Assembly: GCF_950295315.1 (NCBI RefSeq)
Contig: NC_080171.1
Span: 91,001,516 to 91,065,515 of the forward strand
Source: Erinaceus europaeus
Taxonomy: Eukaryota; Chordata; Mammalia; Eulipotyphla; Erinaceidae
Reading direction: 5' to 3'
Length of the DNA: 64,000 nucleotides
Shown one piece after another: positions 9,961 to 22,284 of this stretch (positions are counted from its first letter, which is position 1; each line of letters begins with the position of its first letter). The notes beneath the pieces were generated by a model. It did no database searches, was not told where the DNA came from, and worked only from the letters and a program-made list of their open reading frames with translations. The position numbers were made by a program, and so were the translations under genes.

Positions 9961-10879
9961 GTTATGTCTTATTGAGTGTTTGCTCACTAGTCTATTGAAT
10001 GCATGGTCAATGAGATAGCTAGGATGGACAGTGGTTTACAGATCAGGGTAGAATAGGAGAGTATATTCTGTCTGGTCCAAGGTATCAGATGATCCAGAAA
10101 AGAGCAGTCCACTTGGAAATGACTTAAAGAATGGAGTTCACAAAGGCAGAAATTGATGCCATTTTTTCTGGAGACAGGGGGAATAGGGATTCACCCCAGC
10201 TCTTCCTTCTAAAAACATGAGGTCACTGTCTGAGAAAACAAAAGAAAAAGGATGTTGAATATTCAATGTCATCAGGGCTATGCCCCCTGAGAATAGTACT
10301 ATCAGGACTAGCTGTGGGTCTCAACACAAAATGAAAACTTAAGGCTCTTCTTGTTGGAAGATTATTAAGGTCTTCAAGATGGTGACAGCAGATGATTTAA
10401 CCCACAGACATGCGGTCCTTCCAAATGCAGAAAGTTGAGCACTCCAAGTCTGTCTGAACACTCAGGCACATCCATGAAATCATGTTTGGGCACAGAGCTT
10501 AAACAAATAAACATTTTTTCAGACAGTTGGAAATGGAAAAGTTGCTTTAGTCCAAATCTATACCTGTCACTGTTTTTTACTCAGAAAAAGGCAAGATGTT
10601 AACAAGATACTAGAACAAGTCAGGGATTGGGCTTTTTGTCTCCAGGTTAGGGGCTCTTCTTCTGGCCTGCCCCAAGAAGTTATCTGTCACTCATTAAAGA
10701 TGACAGATGTAGCTGAAAGCCTTCTAACAATCCAAGTACTGACTCCCAGGTATCAGAAGCAGGTGTGGATTACAGAACAAGTGTCCCAGATTTGAACCAA
10801 GACTTTAAGGCCCTAAATAAGCAAACAAACAAATAAACAATCCTGCATGTAAACTTGAGCAAGTCAGTTTTTCTTTCTT
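9961..10879. other. Unassigned sequence
   Basis: No exon or repeat recognised. May include further degraded LTR sequence. Confidence 0.4.
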
Positions 10880-11290
10880 TCTGTTTTTCACTTGGAAAGA
10901 ACTAAATCAGCTGGTCTTGAAGGTCCCAGCCTGAATTATGCCCAAACAGCAAGGGGGAAAGCATTCCCTTAAGGAGTCCTAGAGGGCCTCCCACCCACAT
11001 TAAGGAGGTGGCTTTGGGCTGAGCATCCCACAGATGAAATTAAACTCTGCTTTCAGTTGAATTTGCCAGTTTTTCAGTAAAAAAATAATAATAATAATAA
11101 GTATCACAACTACAAGCTGTTCCAAGCCAACCTGCCCTTAAACAGATAATCGGATTTGCATAAATTGGGTGCTGCCGAGGTTTAAATAATTCATCAACAT
11201 GGCAGGCTCTTTTTAATAGCCACACAGAACTGCCAGACTTTGGGAAAGGATCAATAGCAGTCCACATACCAGGGATGTGAGCTGCATTCT
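10880..11290. other. Candidate conserved non-coding segment
   Basis: Repeat-poor stretch apart from (ATA)n near 11084-11099, with a perfect octamer ATTTGCAT (11154-11161), AT-rich factor-site-like cores and intact CpGs (near 11150 and 11176). No coding frame. Conservation is a guess from texture only. Confidence 0.3.
11154..11161 (+). promoter_or_regulatory. Octamer (POU-factor) motif
   Basis: Exact ATTTGCAT. Such matches also occur by chance. Listed because of the surrounding repeat-free context. Confidence 0.25.
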
Positions 11291-13382
11291 CAGGAGGGCA
11301 GAGCTTCAGGGTGCGGAGTGGAGACAGGATGTTGCTTGCTGTTTCAATATGAATCCCGACAAGGTTATGTTTTCCTTATTCCATGAATCTAGCATGCTCA
11401 ATAAAGCTTGTTTACAAAGTTAGGGCAAAAAGAAATACAGGAAATGCATTTGAATCCCTTGGTGGTGGGGGTGGGGGAAAAAAGACGAACCATAAAGAAG
11501 AGAAATCTGGTGCCCACAGACCCCTGAGAGGTGATCCAGATAAAGTCACATGGCTCATTGTTTTTCCCTTGGAAAGAATTTATCCAGTTGAGCAGTGGCT
11601 ACTGATCCTTCCAGGATTAGAATAGAATAGAAACATATGATTGTGTATGACTACCTCTGATGCAAGCTTTGAGTGTAGCAATTGAACACCAAGTCTACTG
11701 TTTATCATTCTAGTGCTATTATTTTGGCTCTTGAAGGTTTTTTTTTCCTGGGTCTCTTATGCAACACTCTCTGGAAAGGATTGCCACATAAAGCCAGTAT
11801 TTGGTAAAGACAATATATAAAACATGGAGGTATAGTAATGGAGCACAGATTTTAGGGATGAGGTGGGATTGTAAAAAATAAATGATGGAATCAAAAAAGA
11901 GAAATACAGAGCTACCAAACTGTCACATAGTGAATTTACAGAAAGAATAATTGGGTACAAAAGAAAAAAAAATCCAAGTAATGGGAGATGATTTCACTTT
12001 CTCAAATCTCTGAAAAGTTGTCATGGCCTAAATAATTCAGTTGTTCCACTAAGACCCAGAGTCTTAAGGCCAACTGGAGTTCTCTAGGAAAGAAATGCCA
12101 GCGGTACTGTCTCTAGCTTTATGTTACTCTGCTTGCCCATGTCAACTATCTGTAAGGTTGTCAAGAACACACTTGCAGTCAAACAATGCTGACTTCGTTG
12201 CTCATAGCACAGAGAGGTAAGGCGTCCCATGGGAGACCATGAGCAGCTTCAGTGAGAACATGTGAGGAATGGATGATAGGATTTAATCCTCTCTGGGAAG
12301 AGTTGGTAGAAATGGGATTCACTCAGTTGTATGCCATCAAGAAGTGAGGTTAACTCTACAGCTGGATGCCTTAACAAATCTCATTTCAAGGCAGGGGAGA
12401 ATGGCACAAGGCTAAACTTAACTAGGAGAGAGCAGTGAAACACTGACAGAAACAAGTGATAGTTTGGAGTTCTAATTTGCAAGGAGGCACAGTATTTGTC
12501 AAATCCTGGAAAAAAAAAATAAAGTGAAGTTTTGTTTTTTTTTTGTCTCACCTCTATGATAGTCAAAGAGTGACTCTACCTGATTCTAATGTTCTGTGAA
12601 CATTATGGTGTTTATGTCCAGAAGGAAATGCTACTGACCCGTAGGGGTGACAGGCTGTAAGTGACAGTCAGCTCCTTGATCTGAGAAGCTTCTTTTCTGT
12701 TTCTCACAGTCAAATAAGAAAAAGTAGTTTTTGGGTCTCTCTCCATAGACTATGACTCAAGCTGACCAGTGCTGGTTTCCTCTCCTTTAACTGTGAGTAT
12801 TCTCTAATGCATCCCACCTTGAGATATAGAGCTATCATTCACAAGGGCACCCAGGTAAGGTACCTAAATATTATCCTAGCTTCTTCACTCCTTCTTTTCT
12901 CTCCAAATTTAATCCCATGCATGCTATTGATTCTTCCACAAGATTCAACTCAAAGTTCTAGTTTTCTTCTTGCTGCTGGATTCTGACTGCCAAGTGAGCA
13001 TCCAGGAAGAAGGTTATGTAAATGGAACTAGGAAGTGGTTATATGACCTTTGCCTCCTCCCCACTAGTGACTTGGATAAGTTAGGAGTTCCCCTCCCCAC
13101 CTACAGGATAAAGCAAAAACTCAAGTGAGAAGCCAATGAAGGTGAGCTAATGAAAGACTGTGGGATCTAAGAACCAAGCAGTGTTGTTTCAGTACCTTGT
13201 TCACTGTGTGTGACTCAAATCCACCAAAGTCTGTCATGTGCCTAGACCATCCTTATGGTGTAGGATTTCCAACAAGTAAGGATAGGTGTGTGCCCAAGAG
13301 AGCATAAATCTCAGTAACACTGTGGGAAACAGGAGCAGAGACTATTGTAAGTGGGAAGCAGAATAGACCAACAAGAACAGAA
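11291..13382. other. Unassigned sequence, possible L2 remnant
   Basis: Mostly unrecognised. 12870-12990 (CTTCACTCCTTCTTTTCTCT and AATCCCATGCATGCTATTGA) is vaguely L2-like. No gene-like frame. Confidence 0.35.
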
Positions 13383-13554
13383 TTTCCATGAGCATCTACA
13401 GACCAGGGGAGAATCAAGTCACACCTCCTATCAGATGCTTTGTGTAATAGTTTCCATAACATGGAAAGTTTCCATGAGCATCTACAGACCAGAGGAGAAT
13501 CAAGTCACACCTCCCATCAGATGCTTTGTATAATAGTTTCCATAACATGGAAAG
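13383..13554. repeat. Tandem duplication, 2 x 86 bp
   Basis: 13383-13468 is repeated at 13469-13554 with only about three substitutions and no indel. Units begin TTTCCATGAGCATCTACAGA and end CATAACATGGAAAG. TTTCCATAACATGGAAA near the unit end is itself nearly palindromic. The few differences suggest a recent duplication. Confidence 0.95.
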
Positions 13555-13624
13555 TGCATTTTCTTTTAATTTGTCTTCCCCACACACCAGATCTGCTTCA
13601 TTGAAAAGAAGATTACCTCTCATT

Positions 13625-13828
13625 TCACATAGACTTGTGTTATGACTCCATCTCAGCCATTTCTTTGTAGTGTGACCTTTAGCATGTCATTTCATCTATC
13701 CTGAATCTCTACTGGTCCATCTGTAAAATGGGATCATCATCCTCCCTCATAGGACTCCTGTGAAGATGAATGTGTATTTGGAAGACAGAGCCCCTGGAAA
13801 GATGTTCAGTAAATGTTGCTCTGCTATG
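13625..13828 (+). mobile_element. MIR, sense
   Basis: Follows the MIR core: TTTGTAGTGTGACCTTTAGC, ATGTCATTTCATCTATCCTG, CCATCTGTAAAATGGGATCA, ATAGGACTCCTGTGAAGATG, ending GATGTTCAGTAAATGTT. Confidence 0.85.
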
Positions 13829-14078
13829 CTTTTTTTTTTTTCTGGATTTATCATTTCTCTCTCTCCTTCTCTCTCTCTTTCTCTCTCTCTCTCTTTCTCT
13901 CTTGCCTCAAGAGTTATTACTGGGGCTCAGTGCCTATACCATGAATCCACTGCTCCTGGTAGTATTCTATTTTTGTTGTTGTTGGATAGAACAGAGAGAA
14001 CTTGAGAGAGAAGGGGAAGACAGAGAGAGAAAAATAGACACCTGAAGACCTCACCCCATCATGTTAGCCTCACACTTT
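13829..14078 (-). mobile_element. SINE with long-type end, antisense, 5' incomplete
   Basis: T run, (CT)n expansion (13857-13902), AGAGTTATTACTGGGGCTCA, CCATGAATCCACTGCTCC, TTGTTGTTGGATAGAACAGAG and CACCTGAAGACCTCACCCC. The tRNA-like head is missing after 14058. Confidence 0.85.
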
Positions 14079-15394
14079 GCCTTTCTTATCTGCCCACAAG
14101 AAATGTTAGTGACCTAGGGGTTCTTTCTCACTGGCACTCAGGGGACTTATCCTATTGTGATTTCACACATATTTCTCCCCTGTTTGTCTTTTATCTCCAT
14201 GAAAGCTTCCCCTGCATCATTTCCCCCACTCTCCTCAGCCAGTGCTCATGTCAGCTGAGGTATTTTTCCAGCCTTGCTCTCAACAAAGCAGAGACAATGG
14301 GCAGTACACAGGAGGACGGCCACTCAAAGATCCGCAACCAGACGCATCGCCTCCCTTCTGCTTTGAGACCAGACATGAAAGGCCTTTTTAGAGAGATGCA
14401 GGGAATTGTCATTAGAGCCTTTCTTCTCTTGATAATACTCCTGCCAGAACCAGAGAGAAAAAAGATGTTGATGTGCTATTTATTATAGTACTCGGGCTGC
14501 AGGGTATGTGTAATCATGAAAATCATACTTTGGCCAAAACTGCTACTGTATTTATGTGGGTTTAATACTGTGTACTATCTAAAATTTTCTATGGGTGGTC
14601 TCAAGGCAGAAAAAAATTAGTATATTAGCATTTTAGGAGAACCCAGAACTATTTAACTCAGCCTCCAAAAGAAAAAGTCTGTATGTAGCTGTTCAGTCTC
14701 TATCTGCATATCTCTAAGCTTACTGAGGTAAGCTTATTACCTCCTTCCCCCAAAGTTCTTTGAAGATTTGAGAGTGAGAAATAATCATGCCTTTGTCTCC
14801 TCCTGTTTTGAAAAAAAATTATGGAAGAGATGGTCAAATGAACTGGGGCTAATACCACAACATCACTACTAATGAAAGAGGGCTAGAATATCTAAACTGG
14901 GCATGAGACCAAAATGCCTTTCTATGCCTCCATCGAGTATTGATTGGATCGGTGCACTGTGAAAGGTGGGTGGTCTGCAGAGAAAGGATCCTGGCTACCT
15001 CATACCCTACCTGGGTGAAAAGGGCACCAAATACAGCATTCTGCTGCTTTGAGAGAGGGCTACATGACACCTAATTCTGCCCAGTGGGCAGGCACAACAG
15101 GTGCACCAACTTGATGAACTACTCCTCCACAGGCCTGCCACCAATGACAGGTAAGTGTGTTTCTTTACACTTCCGAGTGTTCCGCTTAGGTGTTCCAGAA
15201 GTAATATAGAGAGGGAGAACATTTCTTCCAGTTGATGAAACTCTCTATTTTGTCCAAATTTAAAAGTCAAAATCTGCCTTCATTTACTCTTCCAAGATAC
15301 CTCGCTCTTTTTCCCACCCTCTTTTCCCTCCCTCTCCAGAACAAGATATAAAGGATTATACTCACAGCTCTGGGATCAATCCTCAGCAACCTCA
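14079..15394. other. Unassigned sequence
   Basis: No repeat or known exon recognised. CACCAATGACAG followed by GTAAGTGTG at about 15149 resembles a splice donor, but no coding frame or acceptor supports an exon. Confidence 0.4.
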
Positions 15395-15605
15395 ATCCAA
15401 GCCATGCCTCCACTGCTGATTCATCTTATCACTTATAACAAATCACTTTCCTGAGTCACCATCTCCTCAGCTGTGTCACCATCCCCTCATCTGCGTGATG
15501 AAGTGATTATGGCACCTTCCTGATAGGAGGCCATGGCAATTCACTAAGATAATGCAGGTGAAGTGTAAGGATGTTATTGCCACATAGAGCTAATATAAAC
15601 ATCAC
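15395..15605 (+). mobile_element. MIR, sense, diverged
   Basis: CAAATCACTTTCCTGAGTCA, CCCCTCATCTGCGTGATGAA and TAATGCAGGTGAAGTGTAAGG follow the MIR core order. Confidence 0.5.
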
Positions 15606-15884
15606 ATAATAAAATGTATACAAAAGAATTTTGCCTATTCTGTGGCATGAACCCTAGTGGTTGCTGCAAGAAATGCCAGTGGAAAAACCAGACTCAAACT
15701 CCACCCTCAATCAACCATCTTAACAGTGAATCCATGTGTTAATTCACTCACATTTGTGTGACACATTGGTTCATTCATTCACATTTTCTCATTCTTCACT
15801 CTGATTCTAGTTCAGTGCTGGAATATGAAGCTACAGCAGTAAGACCCATTTGGAGCACACAGGCCCAGTGAAGACTTCAGGATA

Positions 15885-16125
15885 TAACTATATAAGGAGC
15901 CTAAAGAGTCCAGGTGTGGGCAAGGGGCAGGAACATAGCTGATTTGGATATTACGCCTACTTTGCCACATATACAACCCAGGCTGAAGACCAGCCCCTGC
16001 TACACTGATGGAAGCTTACTATTGGTATATCTTTCCCTTCCTTCCTCTGTCTCTGCTTCTCTCTATCTGAAAAAGTTGGCTCGAAGCAGTGAAACCCAAG
16101 TGACAACAACAACAGAAAGAGTCTG
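15885..16125 (+). mobile_element. Degraded SINE, sense
   Basis: CCAGGCTGAAGACCAGCCCC, CTACACTGATGGAAGCTTAC, pyrimidine tract TCTCTGCTTCTCTCTATCTG, then CCCAAGTGACAACAACAACA. Confidence 0.45.
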
Positions 16126-16224
16126 ATGAGGGAGAGCACTCACAGATGATGGGCTTGAGAGTACTTCTGCGATACTATTTGGAACTGAGCCTTGAGGGAA
16201 GACTAGAACCTGATGGTGGCAAAT

Positions 16225-16620
16225 CTCTTCTTTATGCCGCAATGAATGCTGTGATACAAGCTACCCCAAAATTCAGTGACTTAAAACATAAGTATGTATT
16301 TCTACTCATGGGTCTGTGCTCACCAGCATGACTGATGATCTTGGGTGACACTTCCACATAACTTGGTGCCAGGTGTCGCAGAATGGGTCTGAGCTGGCAC
16401 ATGGAGGACAACTGGGTCTATCTCATATGCTTCTCATATGCCAGCAGGATTATATGGAGATGGTTTCCAGGGGGTCACAGGGGCACAGAGGTGAGAGTGA
16501 ACCACATGTGCAGGTATCTTCCAAGATTCTGTTTTGTCACATTCTGTGGCATCCTATTGGCCCGCAAAAGTCACCAGGCTGAAGCTAGCATCAGAGAAAG
16601 GGTCCTGTAAAAGGTACAGA
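16225..16620 (-). mobile_element. Ancient LTR-like repeat, antisense
   Basis: ATGCTGTGATACAAGCTACC, GTGACTTAAAACATAAGTATG and later TGTGGCATCCTATTGGCCCG, then AAAGTCACCAGGCTGAAGC, are a familiar degenerate mammalian LTR layout (ERVL/MaLR group). Family not assigned. Confidence 0.4.
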
Positions 16621-16789
16621 GCACAGGGAAGGAGATAAAAAAAAAAATCTTCAGTGCAACAGACTGCTTAGGAAGAGTGAGAAGAACCAGGGGGAAGAGT
16701 GAATGATCCATGAGGGAGGAGACTAGAAGGGACTCTTCCTTTCCATCTAGACCTGAGGACCCTTTGATGATCATGACAGTGACCGTTCC

Positions 16790-16962
16790 TGAGCATCCCT
16801 CATGTCAAGCCCAGTTTCAGACTATTATCTCATTTCAGCTGTACAATAGTCCAACAAAGTAAATACTCTCTTTCTACAGAGAATTTGAGGCTTAATGAAT
16901 GGAAAAGCCAGAATTCACACCCTGATCTGTCAGGTATAAAATCTGTCAGGCATCTCCTGCCC
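16790..16962 (-). mobile_element. MIR, antisense
   Basis: TCCCTCATGTCAAGCCCAG, TATTATCTCATTTCAGCTG, CAATAGTCCAACAAAGTAAA, CTACAGAGAATTTGAGGCTT and GCCAGAATTCACACCCTGA follow the reverse MIR order. Confidence 0.75.
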
Positions 16963-17509
16963 CCTAGAAATCAATGAAGAAATTCAATATTGGATACAGG
17001 TGGTCAAAAATCAGATGTCTATCCTTGACCCCGACCTTTTACAGAGGTGTCACTAAAGAGCTAGACACCATTCCTCTCAAGCTTCACTTGGTTCCTGAGC
17101 TTGCTTTTATTCCCATCATCAAGACTCCCCCCATATCCACTGCTTCACTTAGGAATCCCTATTTGAGCTTAATTGGGTTTGCTCTAAGTTCAGGCATTTC
17201 TGTAAACTTAATTGGCTCTAAAGAGAAAATAGAGATCTTTCTCACCAGGTGTTCATTTTCCACCCAGGTTTTCCCACTGCACTCTCAGACTCATTTCCCA
17301 GTTCCATCTGGCTTATGGGTGCAGGTGAGATTAAGCAAGGCACCATGTGCTCTCCTCATGTGCCCCCCCACCCTTCCCATACAGCACACCCAGATGTTCT
17401 CTACTCCACAAGCAAGAAGACAGGCATGAAATGAGAAAATGTACAAATTAGTCTAAGCCCTGAGTGAGCCAAACCCAGCCTTCACATCTGACCTTTTCCC
17501 TCCATTTTG

Positions 17510-17735
17510 CAAAGGGCAGAAGGGATTAATATTTTGTGCATATCTACTAAGTGCCACACCTGCACTCTCAACATACCCACTGAGAAAATTCAAAGTATGA
17601 GTTCTAAAATCAGTTAATTATTTGCTGGAGGGTGGGGGAGGAGAGGTAGGGCCTCCTGTGGCTCAGTTTGCTCATCTGAAATTGGGATTGAACATGGCAT
17701 TTATCTCAAAGATTATTGTGCAATGGGTGTATAGA
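17510..17735. mobile_element. Two degraded MIR fragments in opposite orientation
   Basis: 17520-17590 (CATATCTACTAAGTGCCACA) reads as antisense MIR. 17655-17735 (GCTCAGTTTGCTCATCTGAA, ATTGGGATTGAACATGGCAT) reads as sense MIR. Confidence 0.45.
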
Positions 17736-17804
17736 AGCCTCTAGTTTACTTGCCCTATCACTTACCCCTCTGGAGGTATAGGCCAAATTTCTTTTTCCTC
17801 ACAG

Positions 17805-18090
17805 TTTTCTTTTTTTACTACCACCTCATTATCACTGGGGCTCAGTGTCAGCAATATGAATCCACTACACTCAATAGACATTTTTTTTCATTTTTTTCTG
17901 TTTTATTTTATAGAACAGAAAGAAATTGAGATGGGGCATCACAGAGAGGGAGAGATAATGATAAACAACTGCAGAACTGCTTCATTTTTGAAGCTTCCAC
18001 CCTGTTGGTGGGAATCAGAGGCTAAAACCTGAGTCCTTAGGCATGGTAACATGTGCACCAAATGAGATGTGCTACCACCTGGGCTCCCTC
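17805..18090 (-). mobile_element. Old SINE with long-type end, antisense
   Basis: CTCATTATCACTGGGGCTCAG, CAATATGAATCCACTACACTC, GAAAGAAATTGAGATGGGGC, CTGCAGAACTGCTTCATTTTT, GTGCTACCACCTGGGCTCCC. Confidence 0.8.
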
Positions 18091-18544
18091 ACAATTCTTT
18101 GAAGAAGGTATTGTACATTTAGAATTAAGAATTTCAATTTGTATGAGTAAAATAATTTGTTGGACATCACTCAACAATGAGCTTTAAAACTTCTCTGACA
18201 GCAAAGTCCCTTCTCTAACTGCCACATAATTACCAACCTCATTCTTGATGCATAAGGTGAGTGAACATAAAGAAAGTGATCTTAATGCAGAAAATCCAGT
18301 CCTCTCCAAGACAGGAGAAAGGAAAAAAAAAAAAAAAAAACTCAGGAGACGGCTTCTGGGATGTGGAGATATCATCATAGACTACATTCACTCCAACTCT
18401 GTCCTCATCGAGGTCACTCAGTGCCCAGTCTCAGAGTATGTCACTCCCACTTTTCCTCAGACTAAGAGTAATAAAATATAGTCCCCCCTTGTCTTCATTG
18501 TGAAATGACAATGATAGGGGTTGCCCTACTCTTCAAAGGGAGGC
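18091..18544. other. Unassigned sequence with A18 run
   Basis: Contains an A run at 18324-18341 in otherwise unrecognised sequence. No repeat family or coding frame assigned. Confidence 0.4.
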
Positions 18545-19312
18545 TTGGACAACATACTCTGCCACTCCAGTAAAACGGGTCCTGAAATGAGTTCAGCTTA
18601 GAATGTTCTTAGCTATGACCACAAGAATGTGAGCTCAGACCTACAAAGATACAGAGGTTACACAGGCTCCTGTGCTGAATACTGACTCCAGATCAGATTT
18701 ATGGGGTTTCCAGCTGATGGTATTTGGAAGCTATTATGTGCCCTGATGCAGTTTTTTACCAGACAATATTTTTAGCCCACCTGCATGTTAGCTGTTGGGC
18801 TCAGGCAAAAATTACTAAAGTGATGGACCCTTTGGAATATATACCTAAAATAGATTTGATAGATTTTTCAAGAATGGAAACCCCCAATCTCATCTGCTAT
18901 ATTCTTACCTTTAGGTTCCTGCTTACTAAACAATTTGTTCTGCTTTATATCTTTATGATTTTCAGCCACAAAATTGCAGAAGCTACCTTGATGCCAATGT
19001 GACTTCCTTGGGCAGATGACCTCACCAATGTGTCCTGGGACCCCACTTCTCCAGAGCCCTGCCCTATTAGGAAAAGATAGAAATAAGCTGGGAGTATGGA
19101 TCAACCTGCCAATGCCCATGTACAGTGGAGAAGCAATTACAGAAACCAAATCTTCCCCATGATGATCCAGTGTCCATACTTCCAGAGGGATAAAGAATAG
19201 GAAAGCTTCCAACGGAGGGGATGAGATATGGAACTCTGGTGGTAGGAATTCTGTGGAACTGTAACTCTCTTATCCTATGGTCTTGTCAATCAATAACAAA
19301 AAAAAAATGGTC
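18545..19312 (+). mobile_element. Hedgehog L1 3' tail (3'UTR family), sense
   Basis: One of eight copies of a family ending AGAGGGATAAAGAATAGGAAA ... TGGTGGTRGGAATTSTGTGG ... CTTATCCTATGGTCTTGTCAA plus an A tail (19301-19310). Copies occur in both orientations with tails and target duplications, as expected of a target-primed L1. Assignment as L1 3'UTR is inferred. Starts with ACATACTCTGCCACTCCAGT, as at 29325. Ends about 30 bases upstream of the Vingi element. Confidence 0.7.
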
Positions 19313-19341
19313 CTCAATTAAAGCCCCACATAAGTGTCACT

Positions 19342-19462
19342 GTGGTGCATCCCGTGAGTACCCATTCATTGGGGAAACTGACCATCCTTCCTAGCCGACT
19401 GAATCCACATGGATCCCAGTCACTTTCAAAGCCAGCAACAAGCAGCTCCTGACAGCTTTCAA
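19342..19462 (+). repeat. Left arm of 121-bp inverted repeat (Vingi 5' end)
   Basis: Reverse complement of 22754-22874, equal length, mismatches at about 19357 and 19384 only. The arms bracket the whole Vingi pair. Confidence 0.9.
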
Positions 19463-20080
19463 GCTGTTGGTCCTGCTCTTCGAGTCCTCCAACTTAATGT
19501 TGAGGGGCTGTCCTTTGCCAAACGCGTTATTATTGGTCAATTGGCGATACAGCATCAGGCAGATGTTATTTGCCTACAAGAAACACATAGCAGTCGATGA
19601 AGCTGCTCGATTCACCATCAGTGGATTCAATTTAATACGCTATAATCTCCATCCTAAACACGGCCGAGCCATCTACGCTAAATAGTATCTAATACAGCCT
19701 CTTCGACCTTCTACGACTCCATTACTATTGGAACTATTCAGCTCGTCAACGTATATAAGCCTCCCAGTGCCTCATGGGATAATGAGGTCCTGCCTAGCCT
19801 GAATCACCCAGCCGTTTACATTGGAGACTTTAATAGTCAACACCAAGACTGGGGATATTCCTCCACTCGTGCTGACGGTTCTATCTTAGCCGACTGGGCT
19901 TCAGCGAATGACTTCTCCCTATTATACGATCCCAAACAGCCAGGCTCTTTTCACAGTGCTGGATGGAATAAAGACTCGTCACCAGACCTGTGCTGGATTA
20001 GCACAGTCAACGGCCAAGCCTTTCCCGCTATGAGACACGTTCTCAAGATCTTCCCACACAGTCATCACCGCCCAGCTATC
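19409..20080 (+). other. Endonuclease domain of Vingi ORF
   Basis: AP-endonuclease-like fold. The order QETH, GDFN, HxxWG, SPDL, HRP matches the apurinic-type endonuclease of Ingi/Vingi, I and Jockey group elements. The segment between about 19590 and 19690 is shifted out of frame and returns to the original frame afterwards, so the catalytic motifs share one frame. Confidence 0.75.
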
Positions 20081-20639
20081 ATCCACATTGGTCTCCAGCT
20101 CCCACTGATTCTGTGCTCGGAGAAACTAAGATGGAACTTTCGGAAAGCAAACTGGCGTCTGTTCAGTGATCTTACCAACAAATCTATTCCTGCAATTCCA
20201 ATTAACTCTATCCCCTCTGAAGATTCCTACAGGAGCTTCCACCAAGCCATCTTCAAAGCAGCTTCCCAAGCTATTCCTCGTGGGAGACATGCTAACTATA
20301 CGCCTTGTCTTGATGCTGAATGCGAGCAACTACTAAAGCAGTATGATGAGTCTGGTGACCCGGATGTGGTTGACCATCTCATTGCCTCCCTGGATGCAGC
20401 ACGCCAAGCCCACTGGCAACAACTCATGGAAAGTCTGAACTTCACCCACTCAAGTAGGAAGGCCTGGAAGCTTCTTCATAGTCTGGGTGCCGGTAGCCAA
20501 CCCTCTCCCGTCTCCCATCCTCCCATATCTCCAAACTCAGTGGCTAATTCAAGTTGGACATGCTAAGATTGACCCAGTCTGGAAAAGAGAAATTTCCCAT
20601 GAGTGGTCATCCCACTTCCGTTTATCTTGTCCATCTCCA

Positions 20640-21480
20640 AAACTCTCTCCCTTTACACTGTCTGAACTGGAAGACGCTTTGAAGAGGGTTAAACTGGGAA
20701 CGGCTGCTGGCTATGATAACATCACCCCAGAACTCATTCTTAACTTGGGCCCCACGGCAAAGAAGTGGCTCACTTCATTCCTGTCCCACATCTTGGAATC
20801 TGAGTCTATGCCCAAAATTTGGCGTCGTGCGAAGATAATAGCAGTTTTGAAACCAAAGAAAGACCCAACACTGGCCGCCAGCTATAGACCAATTTCTCTC
20901 CTCTCCGTGTGTTACAAACTCCTTGAGAGGCTGCTTCTGTCACGTATTTCTCCTCTTACAGAGAAATTCCTATCACTCGCCCAAGCTGGTTTCCACCCAG
21001 GAAGATCTACCTACCTGCGAACAAGTCCTGGCCCTCTCAACTTACATTGAAAATGGATTCCAGAAGAATTTAAAGATGGGTGCTATCTTTGTTGATCTCA
21101 CAGCAGCCTGGTCACATGGTCTGGCACCGTGGTCTCCTAGTCAAGATCTCAAGATGCCTGCCTCCATGGGTGGCCAACACTATATCGTTTCTTCTCCAAA
21201 ACAGAAGATTCCGGGTGCATCTGGGTGACAAGTCTAGCAGATGGAGACTTGTCTCAAGTGGCCTCCCTCAGGGCTCTGTTCTAATAGTTCTACGCTATTT
21301 AATATTTACATCAATGACCTCCCAGAAACTTCTTCAAGGAAGTTCATCTATGCCGATGACATCTGCTGTGCAACTCAGGCATCCAAGTTCGCCATCCTCG
21401 AGGAAACACTCACGAAAGACATGTCTCTGATATCTGATTACTGTAAAAAATGGCGACTAATCCCTAGCACTGCAAAAACA
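20640..21480 (+). other. Reverse transcriptase domain of Vingi ORF
   Basis: Finger/palm motifs in order: PKKDP-YRPISLLS (20853 on), QAGF with GRST (from 20980), FVDLTAAW with the first catalytic Asp, GLPQGSVL, and FIYADD with the Asp pair. A fixed LGVTLDR motif follows near 21583. The catalytic aspartates are all readable, though spread over three frames before 21283. Confidence 0.85.
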
Positions 21481-22236
21481 GTATCATCTGTTTTCCATCT
21501 ACACCATGCCTCGGCCTCGCGTGAGCTTAATGTGCAGCTTGACGATACAAGAATCCGGCATGAAGCCCAGCCAGTCTATCTTGGCGTTACTCTCGATCGC
21601 ACCCTGTCATTTCATGAACATCTCATAAAAACTGCAGCAAAGGTGGGCGCGAGGAATAACATCATTGCTAGACTGGCCAGCTCTTCATGGGGAGCGAGTG
21701 CTTCCACACTACGATCATCATCTCTGGCATTATGCTATTCCACTGCAGAATACTGTGCCCCAGTATGGTTCCGTAGCCCCCATGTCCATTTGGTCCATTC
21801 CAAATTATATTCCTCCATGAGGATAATTTCTGGAAGCATCCATTCCACCCCGGTTCCATGGCTGCCAGTTCTTAGCAACATCGCCCCACCAGATATTCGT
21901 CGGGATGCGGCATCATCTAAGTTCATTTCCCACATCTACGCTCGACCAGACCTGCCAATATACGCGGATATCTTCACCCACCCTGTCCAACGCTTGACGT
22001 CTCGTCATCCAATCTGGTCTCCTACGCCTACACTGAACTTCTCTGTTCCAGACTCTTGGAAACAGAGTTGGCAGTCAGCTGAGGTAAAGAACAAACACCT
22101 CATCACAGACCCCTGCAAGCGTCAACCCGGATTTGACCTAGCACGTTATGATTGGGCCCTCCTCAATCGCTATCGAACAGGCCATGGCCAGTGTGCCGCT
22201 ATGTTCCATCGCAGGGGAGCCAGAGAAGACCCGAAT

Positions 22237-22284
22237 TGCCCCTGCGGCTACAGACTGACTATGACCCACATAGTCAATGACTGC
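22237..22284 (+). other. C-terminal Cys/His cluster of Vingi ORF
   Basis: C-x-C-x7-H-x4-C (Cys 22237 and 22243, His 22267, Cys 22282), a zinc-knuckle-like module placed after RT in this group of elements and thought to bind nucleic acid. It lies in the intact 374-codon frame. Confidence 0.65.

Noticed and set aside
15140..15160. Splice-donor-like CAG|GTAAGTGTG
   Set aside because: No matching acceptor or coding frame; such matches are common by chance.
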